The position numbers were made by a program, and so were the translations under genes. 10,072 bases of DNA from Candidatus Bathyarchaeota archaeon B26-1 (GTDB taxonomy: Archaea > Thermoproteota > Bathyarchaeia > Bathyarchaeales > B26-1), in contig LUCD01000059.1 in NCBI GenBank assembly GCA_001593925.1, forward strand, positions 1 through 10,072, read 5' to 3'. This document shows, one piece after another, positions 1 through 6,603 of this stretch (its first letter is position 1; every line of letters begins with the position of its first letter). The notes under the pieces are model-generated. The model worked only from the letters and a program-made list of their open reading frames with translations. It did not search any database and was not told where the DNA came from.

Positions 1-13
1 GGATGGTTCTCTT

Positions 14-19
14 GGAGGT
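14..19 (+). promoter_or_regulatory. Ribosome binding site deciding the thioredoxin start
   Basis: GGAGGT stands 10 bases before the ATG at 30. It favours this start over the ATG at position 3, which has only two bases of window before it and so cannot be judged. Confidence 0.5.
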
Positions 20-29
20 TGAAGCCTCA

Positions 30-458
30 ATGGAGGAAGACGAGGAACTTGAAAGGTTGAAACGTAAGAAGCTGAGGCAGTGGATGAGGAGATTTTTGAA
101 TAAGAGTGAAGCAGTCTCGAAAAGCAAAGATGCCTCCCAGGGCCGTCCAGTCGAATTGACCGACGAGACATTCACAGATTTCGTTCGGCGCCACCATCTG
201 GTGGTCGTCGATTGCTGGGCGCCTTGGTGCGCACCCTGCCGAATGATAGCTCCGGTCATAGAGGAGATGGCTAGAGACTACGCTGGAAAGATATTTTTCG
301 GAAAACTAAACATGGACGAGAACCCCCGCGTTGCCATGAAGTACCAGATAATGAGCATACCGACCCTGCTCGTCTTCAAGGACGGAAAGCTCGTCGACCG
401 TATAATTGGGGCGATGCCTAGGAGCATGCTCGAACCCAGAATCACCCGTCACTTATAG
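30..458 (+). CDS. Thioredoxin with charged N-terminal extension
   Basis: This is a thioredoxin-fold protein of 142 residues, a likely cytoplasmic thiol-disulfide reductant. The frame also contains an upstream ATG at position 3, but the ATG at 30 is preferred because GGAGGT lies 10 bases before it at 14-19. The sequence shows the thioredoxin hallmarks in order: a buried Asp in VVDCWAPW, the active site WCAPC (CxxC with Ala-Pro between the cysteines, instead of the common Gly-Pro), and the cis-proline in SIPTLLVF. The first 40 or so residues before the domain are highly charged (many E, K, R) and have no signal peptide or membrane segment, so the protein is longer than the usual 105-110 residues. 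Ahead of the CxxC there is one extra Cys, in VVDCW. It lies upstream of a set of cofactor-maturation genes but is separated from them by an 89-base gap with its own promoter-like element, so shared regulation is uncertain. Confidence 0.93.
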   Translation: MEEDEELERLKRKKLRQWMRRFLNKSEAVSKSKDASQGRPVELTDETFTDFVRRHHLVVVDCWAPWCAPCRMIAPVIEEMARDYAGKIFFGKLNMDENPRVAMKYQIMSIPTLLVFKDGKLVDRIIGAMPRSMLEPRITRHL

Positions 459-490
459 GCGGGAGTAACCAGCCGAGCGACCCCGCGTGA

Positions 491-507
491 AACCAAAACT
501 AATATAG
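491..507 (+). promoter_or_regulatory. Candidate archaeal promoter (BRE plus TATA box) for the CooC-TldDE operon
   Basis: A run of A residues (AACCAAAA) followed by CTAATATAG matches the general archaeal pattern of a purine/A-rich BRE before an 8-base TATA element. It is centred about 45 bases before the TTG start at 548. Initiation about 25 bases downstream would give a short leader that includes the G-rich Shine-Dalgarno region at 534-543. It lies in the only sizeable gap of the left part of the window (459-547). I see no clear terminator for the thioredoxin gene there. Confidence 0.45.
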
Positions 508-547
508 TTGGGGATTCCATCTTAGGCTTACTCGGGGAAGGGGATAT

Positions 548-1318
548 TTGAGAATAATAGTCTCGATGGGTAGGGGTGGGACGGGTAAGACGAGCTTCGT
601 CGCGCTTATGACCAAATACCTTATACAGGGAGGGGGCACCCCGATACTCCTTATAGACGCCGACCCGGATCAGAGCCTAGGCGACTTCCTAGGTGTGGAC
701 CTCTACGCCGAGGGGAAGAAGACGATCTCGGAGCTTCTTATTGAGACATTTCTGGAGAGCGGAGGCACGACTGTGGGAGTTCCCCCGTGGGACAGGATCG
801 AGTGGAAGATATGGGAGTCCGGCCTCTATGAAGGCGAGAACTTCGACCTCGTGGCGATCGGGCCTAAATGGGTTGAAGGTTGCTATTGTCTGCCAAACGC
901 GGCCCTGAAGAGGGCCATAGAGCACCTGGTTAAACCGTACAGAAACGTGATAGTCGATTCCCCAGCTGGGCTTGAGCATCTGAACAGGAGGATAACATCC
1001 ACAGTAGACACGATATTCGACGTAATAGACCCCTCGAAGAAGTCTCTCGACCATGTGATGAGAGCCTACCGAATCGTCAGGGAGGTCAAGATAAACTTCA
1101 GGAGGTTCTACGTTGTTGGGGGGTATAGGTTTCCGGAACGTTTAGAGCCGCTTGTCAAGGAGAGGACGGGCCTCGAATATTTGGGGAAGATATCTTTCGA
1201 TAGAACCGTCGAGGAGTACACGCTTTCGGGAAAATCTCTCCTGGAGATTCCAGACTCGTCTCCCGCGTACCAGTCCGTCAAGGAGATAGTTGATCGAGCC
1301 GGCCTCCTCCGAAATTAG
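548..1318 (+). CDS. CooC-type MinD/SIMIBI P-loop ATPase, variant Walker A (first of two paralogues)
   Basis: This is a 256-residue ATPase of the CooC/AcsF branch of the MinD family, whose characterised members use ATP-driven dimerisation to insert nickel into CO dehydrogenase/acetyl-CoA synthase. Seen in sequence: a deviant Walker A GRGGTGKTS at residues 8-16; the switch I aspartate region LLIDADPDQSLGDFLG from residue 34; a CXC motif (GCYCLPN, Cys112 and Cys114), which in CooC forms the inter-subunit metal site; and a Walker B-like VIVDSPAGLEHL near 134-145. The signature lysine before GG in MinD-type motifs (KGGxGKT) is replaced by Arg9, which is odd for this family. The start is TTG at 548, chosen because the next residues are the beta strand leading to the P-loop and because GGGGAAGGGG lies just upstream (534-543). 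It is followed after 16 bases by a second CooC-like gene with a canonical P-loop. The nickel role is inferred from family; no CODH genes are in view. Confidence 0.85.
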   Translation: MRIIVSMGRGGTGKTSFVALMTKYLIQGGGTPILLIDADPDQSLGDFLGVDLYAEGKKTISELLIETFLESGGTTVGVPPWDRIEWKIWESGLYEGENFDLVAIGPKWVEGCYCLPNAALKRAIEHLVKPYRNVIVDSPAGLEHLNRRITSTVDTIFDVIDPSKKSLDHVMRAYRIVREVKINFRRFYVVGGYRFPERLEPLVKERTGLEYLGKISFDRTVEEYTLSGKSLLEIPDSSPAYQSVKEIVDRAGLLRN

Positions 1319-1334
1319 GTTTGGTGAGTTCGGC

Positions 1335-2135
1335 ATGAAGGTCGCGGTTGCTGGGAAAGGAGGGGTCGGCAAGACCCTGATCGCCGGAACGTTATCCCGC
1401 CTCCTGGCCAGAGACGGCTTCAGAGTGTTAGCCGTGGACGCTGATCCTGCCATGAACCTCGCCTACGCCATCGGAATCCCCCATCAAATAGCCTCCAAGA
1501 TAGTTCCAATAGCCGAGAACAGAAGGTTGATCGAGGAGAGGACGGGGGTCAAGCCCGGCTCAGCCTTCGGAGCCTTCATCAGCTTAACGCCGACTGTGAG
1601 GGACATAGCTGAGAAGTTTGGGGTTTTGGGGCCTGACAACGTTAGGTTGCTCGTCGTGGGAACCATACGTTACGGGGGTTCCGGATGCGCCTGTCCAGCC
1701 AACACCTTGATAAGAAGCCTCCTGAGGCACATAACCATGGTTAGGGGAGACGTGGTAGTAATGGATATGGAGGCCGGGCTTGAGCACCTTGGGAGAGCAA
1801 CCGTCAAAGGCTTCGACGTACTCCTATGCGTGGTTGAGCCTGGAGCCCAATCCATAGAGACCGCGGAAAGGATAAACCGCCTGGCGAAGGACATAAACGT
1901 CAAGGAGGTCCTCGCCGTCGGGAACAAGGTTACTTCAAGCTCGGACGAGAGGTTCATCGAGAAGTCAGCCTCTGAGATAGGGCTGGAAGTTATAGGCATG
2001 GTTCCCTTCGATCCGGAGGTCCTCAAAGCCGACAGGATGCGCGTAGCCCCCATAGACCTCGCCCCCTCCTCACCAGCCATCTCCGCAATCAAGAATCTGA
2101 GAGACGCCTTGAAGGCTCGATTGGGGTGGAGTTAA
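1335..2135 (+). CDS. cooC: CooC-type nickel-insertion ATPase, canonical P-loop (second paralogue)
   Basis: This 266-residue protein is a close fit to CooC, the ATPase that matures the nickel-iron-sulfur sites of CO dehydrogenase. Visible motifs are AGKGGVGKT at residues 6-14 (deviant Walker A with the signature Lys8), the VDADPAMNLAYAIG switch I region from 34, the CXC metal motif in GGSGCACPAN (Cys118 and Cys120), and the Walker B/switch II block VVMDMEAGLEHLGR (141-154), where EAGLEH is typical of CooC. The GNK segment near 196-198 matches the base-binding region of the family. The frame is open back to a TTG at 1290, but the ATG at 1335 is preferred: GGTGAG lies 6 bases before it and translation then begins directly at the first beta strand. 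The gene is 3 bases from tldD and probably co-transcribed with it. Which metalloenzyme it serves cannot be told from this window. Confidence 0.88.
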   Translation: MKVAVAGKGGVGKTLIAGTLSRLLARDGFRVLAVDADPAMNLAYAIGIPHQIASKIVPIAENRRLIEERTGVKPGSAFGAFISLTPTVRDIAEKFGVLGPDNVRLLVVGTIRYGGSGCACPANTLIRSLLRHITMVRGDVVVMDMEAGLEHLGRATVKGFDVLLCVVEPGAQSIETAERINRLAKDINVKEVLAVGNKVTSSSDERFIEKSASEIGLEVIGMVPFDPEVLKADRMRVAPIDLAPSSPAISAIKNLRDALKARLGWS

Positions 2136-2138
2136 GGG

Positions 2139-3530
2139 TTGAAGGATTTACTTGAAGAGATTGTGGACGAGGGGTTGAAGGCCGGGGCAAGCTTCTGCGA
2201 GGCTAGGTTCTTCGAGGAGAGGGGTAACCGCATCTCCGTCGAGAACGGGGTTGCAAAGGCGCTGGGGTTCGGGATCGTGCGGGGAGTCGGGGTGAGGGTG
2301 ATAGTTGATGGAAGGTGGGGCTTCGCCTCCACGAACGTCCTCACGCGGAGGAGCCTCAAAGAAGCCTTAGCCGATGCGGTCGGGGCGGCCAAGTCATTAG
2401 CGAAGAGGCACGGAGAAGAAGCCGAGATAATCGACGTAAAACCCGCTGTCGACACCGTTCATCATAAGGTCCGGGTTAACCCGGAAGATGTCAGCCCAGA
2501 AGAGAAGGTTAAGGCCATGCTGGAGATAGAGAAGGCGGCAAGGGTCTTCAGCGAAAGGGTGAAGGACACGTTCGTGAGCTACAGGGACGTATCGACGAAG
2601 GTGATCGTCTGCAACTCTCTGGGAACATTGGTTGAAGAGACGACTCCGAGAATCCACGTCCACTGCACCGTGATCTCTAAGAGGGGAGGGAACATGCAAG
2701 TCGGCTTCGAGTCCATCGGAAACGTCTCGGGATACGAGCTCGTCGAGAGAATTCATCCGGAAGAGTTTTCGGGAAGGGCTGCGGAGAAGGCTGTGAGGCT
2801 CCTTGACGCCAACCCTCCGCCAAGAGGCATATACACGGTTGTGACGGACCCGAAGGTCGGCGGCCTCTTTGTCCACGAGGCGTTCGGCCACAACTGTGAG
2901 GGCGACCTCGTCTTTGGAGGGCAGTCCATCGTGTCCGACAGGATGGGAAAGAGGGTGGCGAGCGACATGGTCTCCATAATCGACGACCCAACCCAGCTCA
3001 GGAACGGCCACTACGTTTACGACCACGAAGGAGTCAGAGCCAAGAAGCACATAATCGTTAAGGACGGAGTCTTGGTGAGTTTCCTCCACTCCTTAGAGTC
3101 GGCGGCGAAGATGGGATGCGAACCTCAAGGAAGCGCCAGAGCGCAGTCTCACCACCATCCTCCCATAGTGCGCATGTCGAACACGTACTTTGCTCCTGGA
3201 GACATGACCCTGGAAGAGATTCTGGAAGATATAAAACTGGGCGTCTACCTCTCAGGTTCCCAGTACGGCTACGTGGAGACTCAGAAAGGCCAGTTCACCT
3301 GTAAGGTGGAGCAGGCGTGGCTGATAGAGAAGGGGGAGCTGACGGTTCACCTCAGAGACGTAGCCATCAACGGAGCTACACTAGAAGCGCTCAAGAACGT
3401 TACGGCTGTGGGTAAAGACCTGAAGATCGAGATGCCGGGGATATGTGGTAAGAGCGGCCAAGGAATCTACGTTGACGCCGGCGCGCCGCACATGAGGTTT
3501 GAAGGGATAGTTGTGGGAGGGAGAAAATAG
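2139..3530 (+). CDS. tldD: TldD metallopeptidase subunit
   Basis: This is the catalytic subunit of the TldD/TldE zinc peptidase, which degrades or trims unfolded peptides and in bacteria removes leader peptides of modified peptides such as microcin B17. Its role in archaea is not settled. The 463-residue protein has the TldD active-site motif VHEAFGHNCEGD, with HExxxH at residues 246-251. The conserved CGKSGQG block with Cys436 is the expected third metal ligand region. The family's GSARAQSHHHPPIVRMSNTY stretch and the closing GGR segment are present, and length is normal. The start is TTG at 2139, supported by GGGGTGGAG at 2123-2131 inside the end of the preceding gene and a gap of only 3 bases after its stop. 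TldE follows 2 bases later, so the two subunits are probably translated together. No broken or missing catalytic residue is seen. Confidence 0.93.
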   Translation: MKDLLEEIVDEGLKAGASFCEARFFEERGNRISVENGVAKALGFGIVRGVGVRVIVDGRWGFASTNVLTRRSLKEALADAVGAAKSLAKRHGEEAEIIDVKPAVDTVHHKVRVNPEDVSPEEKVKAMLEIEKAARVFSERVKDTFVSYRDVSTKVIVCNSLGTLVEETTPRIHVHCTVISKRGGNMQVGFESIGNVSGYELVERIHPEEFSGRAAEKAVRLLDANPPPRGIYTVVTDPKVGGLFVHEAFGHNCEGDLVFGGQSIVSDRMGKRVASDMVSIIDDPTQLRNGHYVYDHEGVRAKKHIIVKDGVLVSFLHSLESAAKMGCEPQGSARAQSHHHPPIVRMSNTYFAPGDMTLEEILEDIKLGVYLSGSQYGYVETQKGQFTCKVEQAWLIEKGELTVHLRDVAINGATLEALKNVTAVGKDLKIEMPGICGKSGQGIYVDAGAPHMRFEGIVVGGRK

Positions 3531-3532
3531 AA

Positions 3533-4876
3533 GTGACGGAGAGGATCGACCTCGCCACGCCGGCCGAGAAGGCTGCTAGGCTTCTCTCAGCCATGAACAT
3601 GGACTTCTTCGACGTTTACGTCGTGTATTCCCGTTCCTTAAGCATCGGGGTCTTAGGTAGGGGTATAAGGGACGCCAAGTCGCGGATCGACCTGGGGCTC
3701 GGCGTCAGAGCCTACAAGAACAGGGGGCTGGGCGTCGCCTTCTCTCAAAGCCTAGAGCCCGAAGACGTCGAGGAGACGGTCGATCGAGCCGTCAGATTCG
3801 CTAGGGCGGCTCAGCCTGACCCCTACTTTAAAGGGATACCGGGACCCTCGAAGGCGGAGGACGTTCCAGGACTCTGCGACAAGGAGATAATCTGCCTAAC
3901 GCTGGAGGAGGCAGGAGAACTCGTCAAGAGGATGATAGACGCCGCGGAGGAGGTCAGGCATGGGGCTATGTATCGGGGAGGCATGACCGTAGGGTACTCT
4001 AGAAGCTACCTCTTGACGTCTACGGGGGTCTCAATCGAGATGGAGAAGACCTCGGTCTCAGCGTTCATAGAGCCCACGTACAGGAGGGGCGACGATGTTG
4101 GGAGCTCCTACGAGTACGACTACGCGGTGTCCTTAGCGGAGATCGACTTCGAGGCTATAGGTAGGAAGGCCGCGGAGAAAGCCCTAGAACAGTTCGGTTC
4201 GAGGAGGGTGAAGAGTGGAACCTTACCCATAATCCTAACGCCTGACTCGACGAGTTCATTCATATCGGGCCTCATGCTGGCAATCTCAGGAGAGTCCGCC
4301 GTGAAGAAGAGGACGTTCGCGTCCCGATTCCTCGGGAAGCAGATCGCTCCCCAAATTCTTGAGATAGTTGACGACGGAACGATTCCCGGAGCCGTTGCGA
4401 GCAGCCCCTACGACGGTGAGGGTGTCCCAAGAAGATTGACGAAGGTTGTGGGTGAAGGCAGGATACTGACTTTCCTCCACAACTCTTACTCGGCTGGGAT
4501 AGCCGGCGTCGAGACGACTGGGCATGCGAGGAGGGACTATAGGGGATACGTCGGCGCCGGGCCTACAAACGTCAGGGTTAAGCCGGGAGACAGCTCCCTA
4601 GAAGAGATGATCTCCGAGACGAGGAAGGGAGTCCTGGTCACAAACGCTTCTCTCATCCCAAACATGGTCTCAGGAGAGTTCTCATCCACGATCGACGAAG
4701 GCTTCCTAATCGAAGGAGGCGAAAAGAAGCATCCGGTGAAGAACCTTATGGTTGGAGGCCGGATACTCGAGATGTACAGGAACATTGAGCTGATCTCGAA
4801 GGAGGGCCGGACAATAGGGAAAGGCTTCTTCTTCCCTTCGATAAAGATAAGCCGGGTAAAACTTGCTGGGGGGTAA
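3533..4876 (+). CDS. pmbA: TldE/PmbA, non-catalytic partner of TldD
   Basis: This 447-residue protein is homologous to TldD across its length but lacks the HExxxH motif. At the corresponding place it has TPDSTSSFISGLMLAISGES (about residues 236-255), as expected for TldE/PmbA. Further family landmarks are the DDGTIPGAVASSPYDGEGVP segment (280-299), the GRILTFLHNSY segment and the C-terminal LMVGGRILEMYRNIELIS block. In E. coli, TldD and TldE form a heterodimeric protease with the metal site in TldD, and I infer the same here. The start is GTG at 3533, with GGGAGGGAG at 3515-3523 nine bases upstream and only 2 bases between the tldD stop and this start. The frame is intact and codon use resembles the neighbours. 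Confidence 0.92.
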   Translation: MTERIDLATPAEKAARLLSAMNMDFFDVYVVYSRSLSIGVLGRGIRDAKSRIDLGLGVRAYKNRGLGVAFSQSLEPEDVEETVDRAVRFARAAQPDPYFKGIPGPSKAEDVPGLCDKEIICLTLEEAGELVKRMIDAAEEVRHGAMYRGGMTVGYSRSYLLTSTGVSIEMEKTSVSAFIEPTYRRGDDVGSSYEYDYAVSLAEIDFEAIGRKAAEKALEQFGSRRVKSGTLPIILTPDSTSSFISGLMLAISGESAVKKRTFASRFLGKQIAPQILEIVDDGTIPGAVASSPYDGEGVPRRLTKVVGEGRILTFLHNSYSAGIAGVETTGHARRDYRGYVGAGPTNVRVKPGDSSLEEMISETRKGVLVTNASLIPNMVSGEFSSTIDEGFLIEGGEKKHPVKNLMVGGRILEMYRNIELISKEGRTIGKGFFFPSIKISRVKLAGG

Positions 4877-4922
4877 ACCGCACAGTCGATGCGGATCCTC
4901 CGTCGGTAAAGAAAGGATGAAG

Positions 4923-5798
4923 ATGGTGAGGCTTAGGGATTTAGCCTTCGCGTTGAGAACGCCGTACTGGAAGCCGGGAGACGATTTTTTAGAGAGGATA
5001 CTGGAAGCCGTGAGAGGACGGGTTGAGGACGGCGACGTCATCACGGTCTCCGAGAAGGCTATCTCAACGGCTATGGGAAACATAGTGGACGAGGACGGAA
5101 TCAAGCCTAGGCTATCCGCTAAGCTGATAGCTAAGTACTGGGTCCGTTACGTTTGGGGCTACCTGCTCGGTCCAGCCTGCCACCTGAAGAGCGAGACCAT
5201 ACGGCGTATACGGAGCTACCCGGCTGAGGAAGGGAGCGTCCACAAGGAAGCCGCCTTGAGATACGTGGGTCCAATATACGCTCTACACTGGGGGTCCGAG
5301 GGAGGAATGGACGCCAGCAACCTCCCCTACTCCTATGTAGCTCTCCCTCTGAAGAATCCCGAGGAGACTGCTCGCAGAGTCCGCAGATACATTAAAGATA
5401 AGCTGGGAAAGAACGTCGCGGTGATGATCGTCGACACCGACAAGACCTACTCTATTGGTAAGAGCATTCACTTAAGCCCCAGACCCTCATCGGTTAGGGG
5501 CATAAGAACCTTCCTAGGCCCCTTGGCCTACCTGATGGGGAGAGCCCTGAAACTTAAGAGGCGTTCCACCCCAATAGCCCTTGCAGGCATCCGGATGCCT
5601 GCCGACCTAGCCTTGGAGATCGCGGAGACAGCCCACAAGTTGAGGGGTTCAGGGGCTGGAAGAACGGTTTGGGAGATGGCTGAACGGTTCGGAGTCTCCC
5701 TAACCGGGGTTACTTGGAGAATGCTTGAAAGGGTTGAGCATAAACCGATAGTGATCTTCAAGTTCTCCAAGAGACGTTTAAGAGTGAAAGGTATATAA
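4923..5798 (+). CDS. Divergent CofE-like protein (F420-0:L-glutamate ligase family)
   Basis: This 291-residue protein shows the fold signature of CofE, which adds glutamate to coenzyme F420-0 with GTP. Landmarks are DGDVITVSEKAIS (36-48) at the N-terminal nucleotide/substrate strand, GGMDASNLPYSY (127-138, CofE usually has VDxSN), LPLKNPEETARRVR (141-154) and VAVMIVDTD (165-173). It is not a standard CofE: after VDTD the usual FGRPWR is replaced by KTYSIG, the region around 70-125 is unusual, and a C-terminal segment of about 60 residues follows. A different substrate or a non-F420 amide ligation is therefore possible. The start is uncertain. The frame is open to a TTG at 4863 inside tldE, and ATGs occur at 4917 and 4923. 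The last is chosen because AGGA at 4914-4917 is 5 bases before it and the family-like sequence begins there. The gap after tldE is 46 bases, same strand, so it may belong to the same transcript. Confidence 0.68.
   Translation: MVRLRDLAFALRTPYWKPGDDFLERILEAVRGRVEDGDVITVSEKAISTAMGNIVDEDGIKPRLSAKLIAKYWVRYVWGYLLGPACHLKSETIRRIRSYPAEEGSVHKEAALRYVGPIYALHWGSEGGMDASNLPYSYVALPLKNPEETARRVRRYIKDKLGKNVAVMIVDTDKTYSIGKSIHLSPRPSSVRGIRTFLGPLAYLMGRALKLKRRSTPIALAGIRMPADLALEIAETAHKLRGSGAGRTVWEMAERFGVSLTGVTWRMLERVEHKPIVIFKFSKRRLRVKGI
5784..5798 (+). promoter_or_regulatory. Candidate archaeal promoter for sufCB
   Basis: GTGAAAGG followed by TATATAA resembles a BRE plus TATA box. It overlaps the stop codon of the CofE-like gene. 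Initiation about 25 bases downstream (near 5820) would leave a short leader carrying the AGGAGGA site at 5833-5839 and allow sufCB to be expressed independently of the upstream operon. Confidence 0.5.
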
Positions 5799-5832
5799 CA
5801 TGAGATGGACATGTGAAGCCTAGATGTCATGT

Positions 5833-5839
5833 AGGAGGA
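5833..5839 (+). promoter_or_regulatory. Ribosome binding site deciding the sufC start
   Basis: AGGAGGA lies 11 bases before the TTG at 5851 and inside the frame opened by the ATG at 5824. Such a strong site inside the longer frame argues that the shorter form, starting MDILRVENL, is the real one. Confidence 0.5.
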
Positions 5840-5850
5840 AGACCGGTCAT

Positions 5851-6603
5851 TTGGACATTTTGAGGGTTGAGAACCTGAACGTTGAGGTTTCAGGGAGAAC
5901 CGTGCTAAAGAATGTCAGCTTCAGCATTCCTGAAGGTGAGGTTCACGTCCTCTTCGGCCCCAACGGGTCCGGCAAAAGCACGCTCATAAAGACGATCTTA
6001 GGCTTCCCCGGATACAAGGTTCTTTCGGGCAGTATAACCTTCAAGGGTAAAGAGATAACGGATATGCCTACAGACGAGAGGGTTAAGCTCGGTATCGGAG
6101 TGGCCTTCCAGAACCCGCCAGCCGTCATGGGAGTAAAACTCGGGGACCTGCTCAAGGAAATGATGCGTGACGGAGAAGAGGCTGAGAGAAGAATATCCAC
6201 CCTCCTCAAAGAGCTGAACTTCCCAAGAAACTTTCTCACCCGTGACGTAAACCTAGGATTCTCCGGAGGCGAGATCAAGAAATCTGAGATTCTCCAAGTC
6301 TTAGCTCAAGATGTCGACCTGATGATCCTAGACGAACCGGACTCGGGGGTGGACGTTGAGAACCTACAGGTAATAGGGGAGGTCTTAAGCCGCCGACTGA
6401 AGGGGAGGTCCGCTCTGCTGATCACCCATCTGGGATATATACTCCGCTACGTAGACGCCGACGTGGCTCATGTTCTCATAGACGGAAGGATCGCATGTTC
6501 GGGCAGCGCCCTCAGGATATTGGGGCAGATACTCAAGGAAGGTTACAGCTGGTGCGAGAAGTGCCCCAGAGTTAAAGGCTTACGTTGCGAGGGGTTCCTA
6601 TGA
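5851..6603 (+). CDS. sufC: SufC, ABC-type ATPase of the SUF Fe-S cluster assembly system
   Basis: SufC is the cytoplasmic ATPase that drives the SufB/SufD scaffold during Fe-S cluster assembly; it is not a transporter. The 250-residue protein has Walker A GPNGSGKST at 36-44, a Q-loop in AFQNPPAVMGV (85-95), the ABC signature LGFSGGEIKKSEILQ (135-149), Walker B LMILDEPDSGVD (157-168) and the H-loop ITHLGYIL with His193. The combination SGGE-I/K-KK-EI and DExDSG-D is specific to SufC. The C-terminus carries a small cysteine group (Cys235, Cys238 and Cys246 in YSWCEKCPRVKGLRC). TTG at 5851 is preferred on ribosome-binding and homology grounds; the ATG at 5824 would add nine residues and lacks a Shine-Dalgarno site. 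The stop overlaps the sufB ATG (ATGA at 6600-6603), giving translational coupling. This two-gene SufC-SufB arrangement is common in archaea. Confidence 0.93.
   Translation: MDILRVENLNVEVSGRTVLKNVSFSIPEGEVHVLFGPNGSGKSTLIKTILGFPGYKVLSGSITFKGKEITDMPTDERVKLGIGVAFQNPPAVMGVKLGDLLKEMMRDGEEAERRISTLLKELNFPRNFLTRDVNLGFSGGEIKKSEILQVLAQDVDLMILDEPDSGVDVENLQVIGEVLSRRLKGRSALLITHLGYILRYVDADVAHVLIDGRIACSGSALRILGQILKEGYSWCEKCPRVKGLRCEGFL

Noticed and set aside
2397..3089. A 230-codon open frame on the minus strand opposite tldD
   Set aside because: It lies wholly within the well-supported tldD gene, has no recognisable motifs and no ribosome-binding context; it is a by-product of the G+C-rich codon pattern.
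4877..4922. Separate promoter for the CofE-like gene in the gap after tldE
   Set aside because: The 46 bases contain no TATA-like element; GGATCC and nearby short palindromes are too small to mean anything.
4863..4922. Upstream TTG start of the CofE-like gene, overlapping tldE
   Set aside because: The added residues are not like the family N-terminus and there is no Shine-Dalgarno site before the TTG; ATG at 4923 fits better.
5824..5850. Longer sufC starting at the ATG at 5824
   Set aside because: The extra nine residues would include a strong AGGAGGA ribosome-binding site better explained as serving the TTG at 5851. It remains possible if the transcript is leaderless from about 5820.
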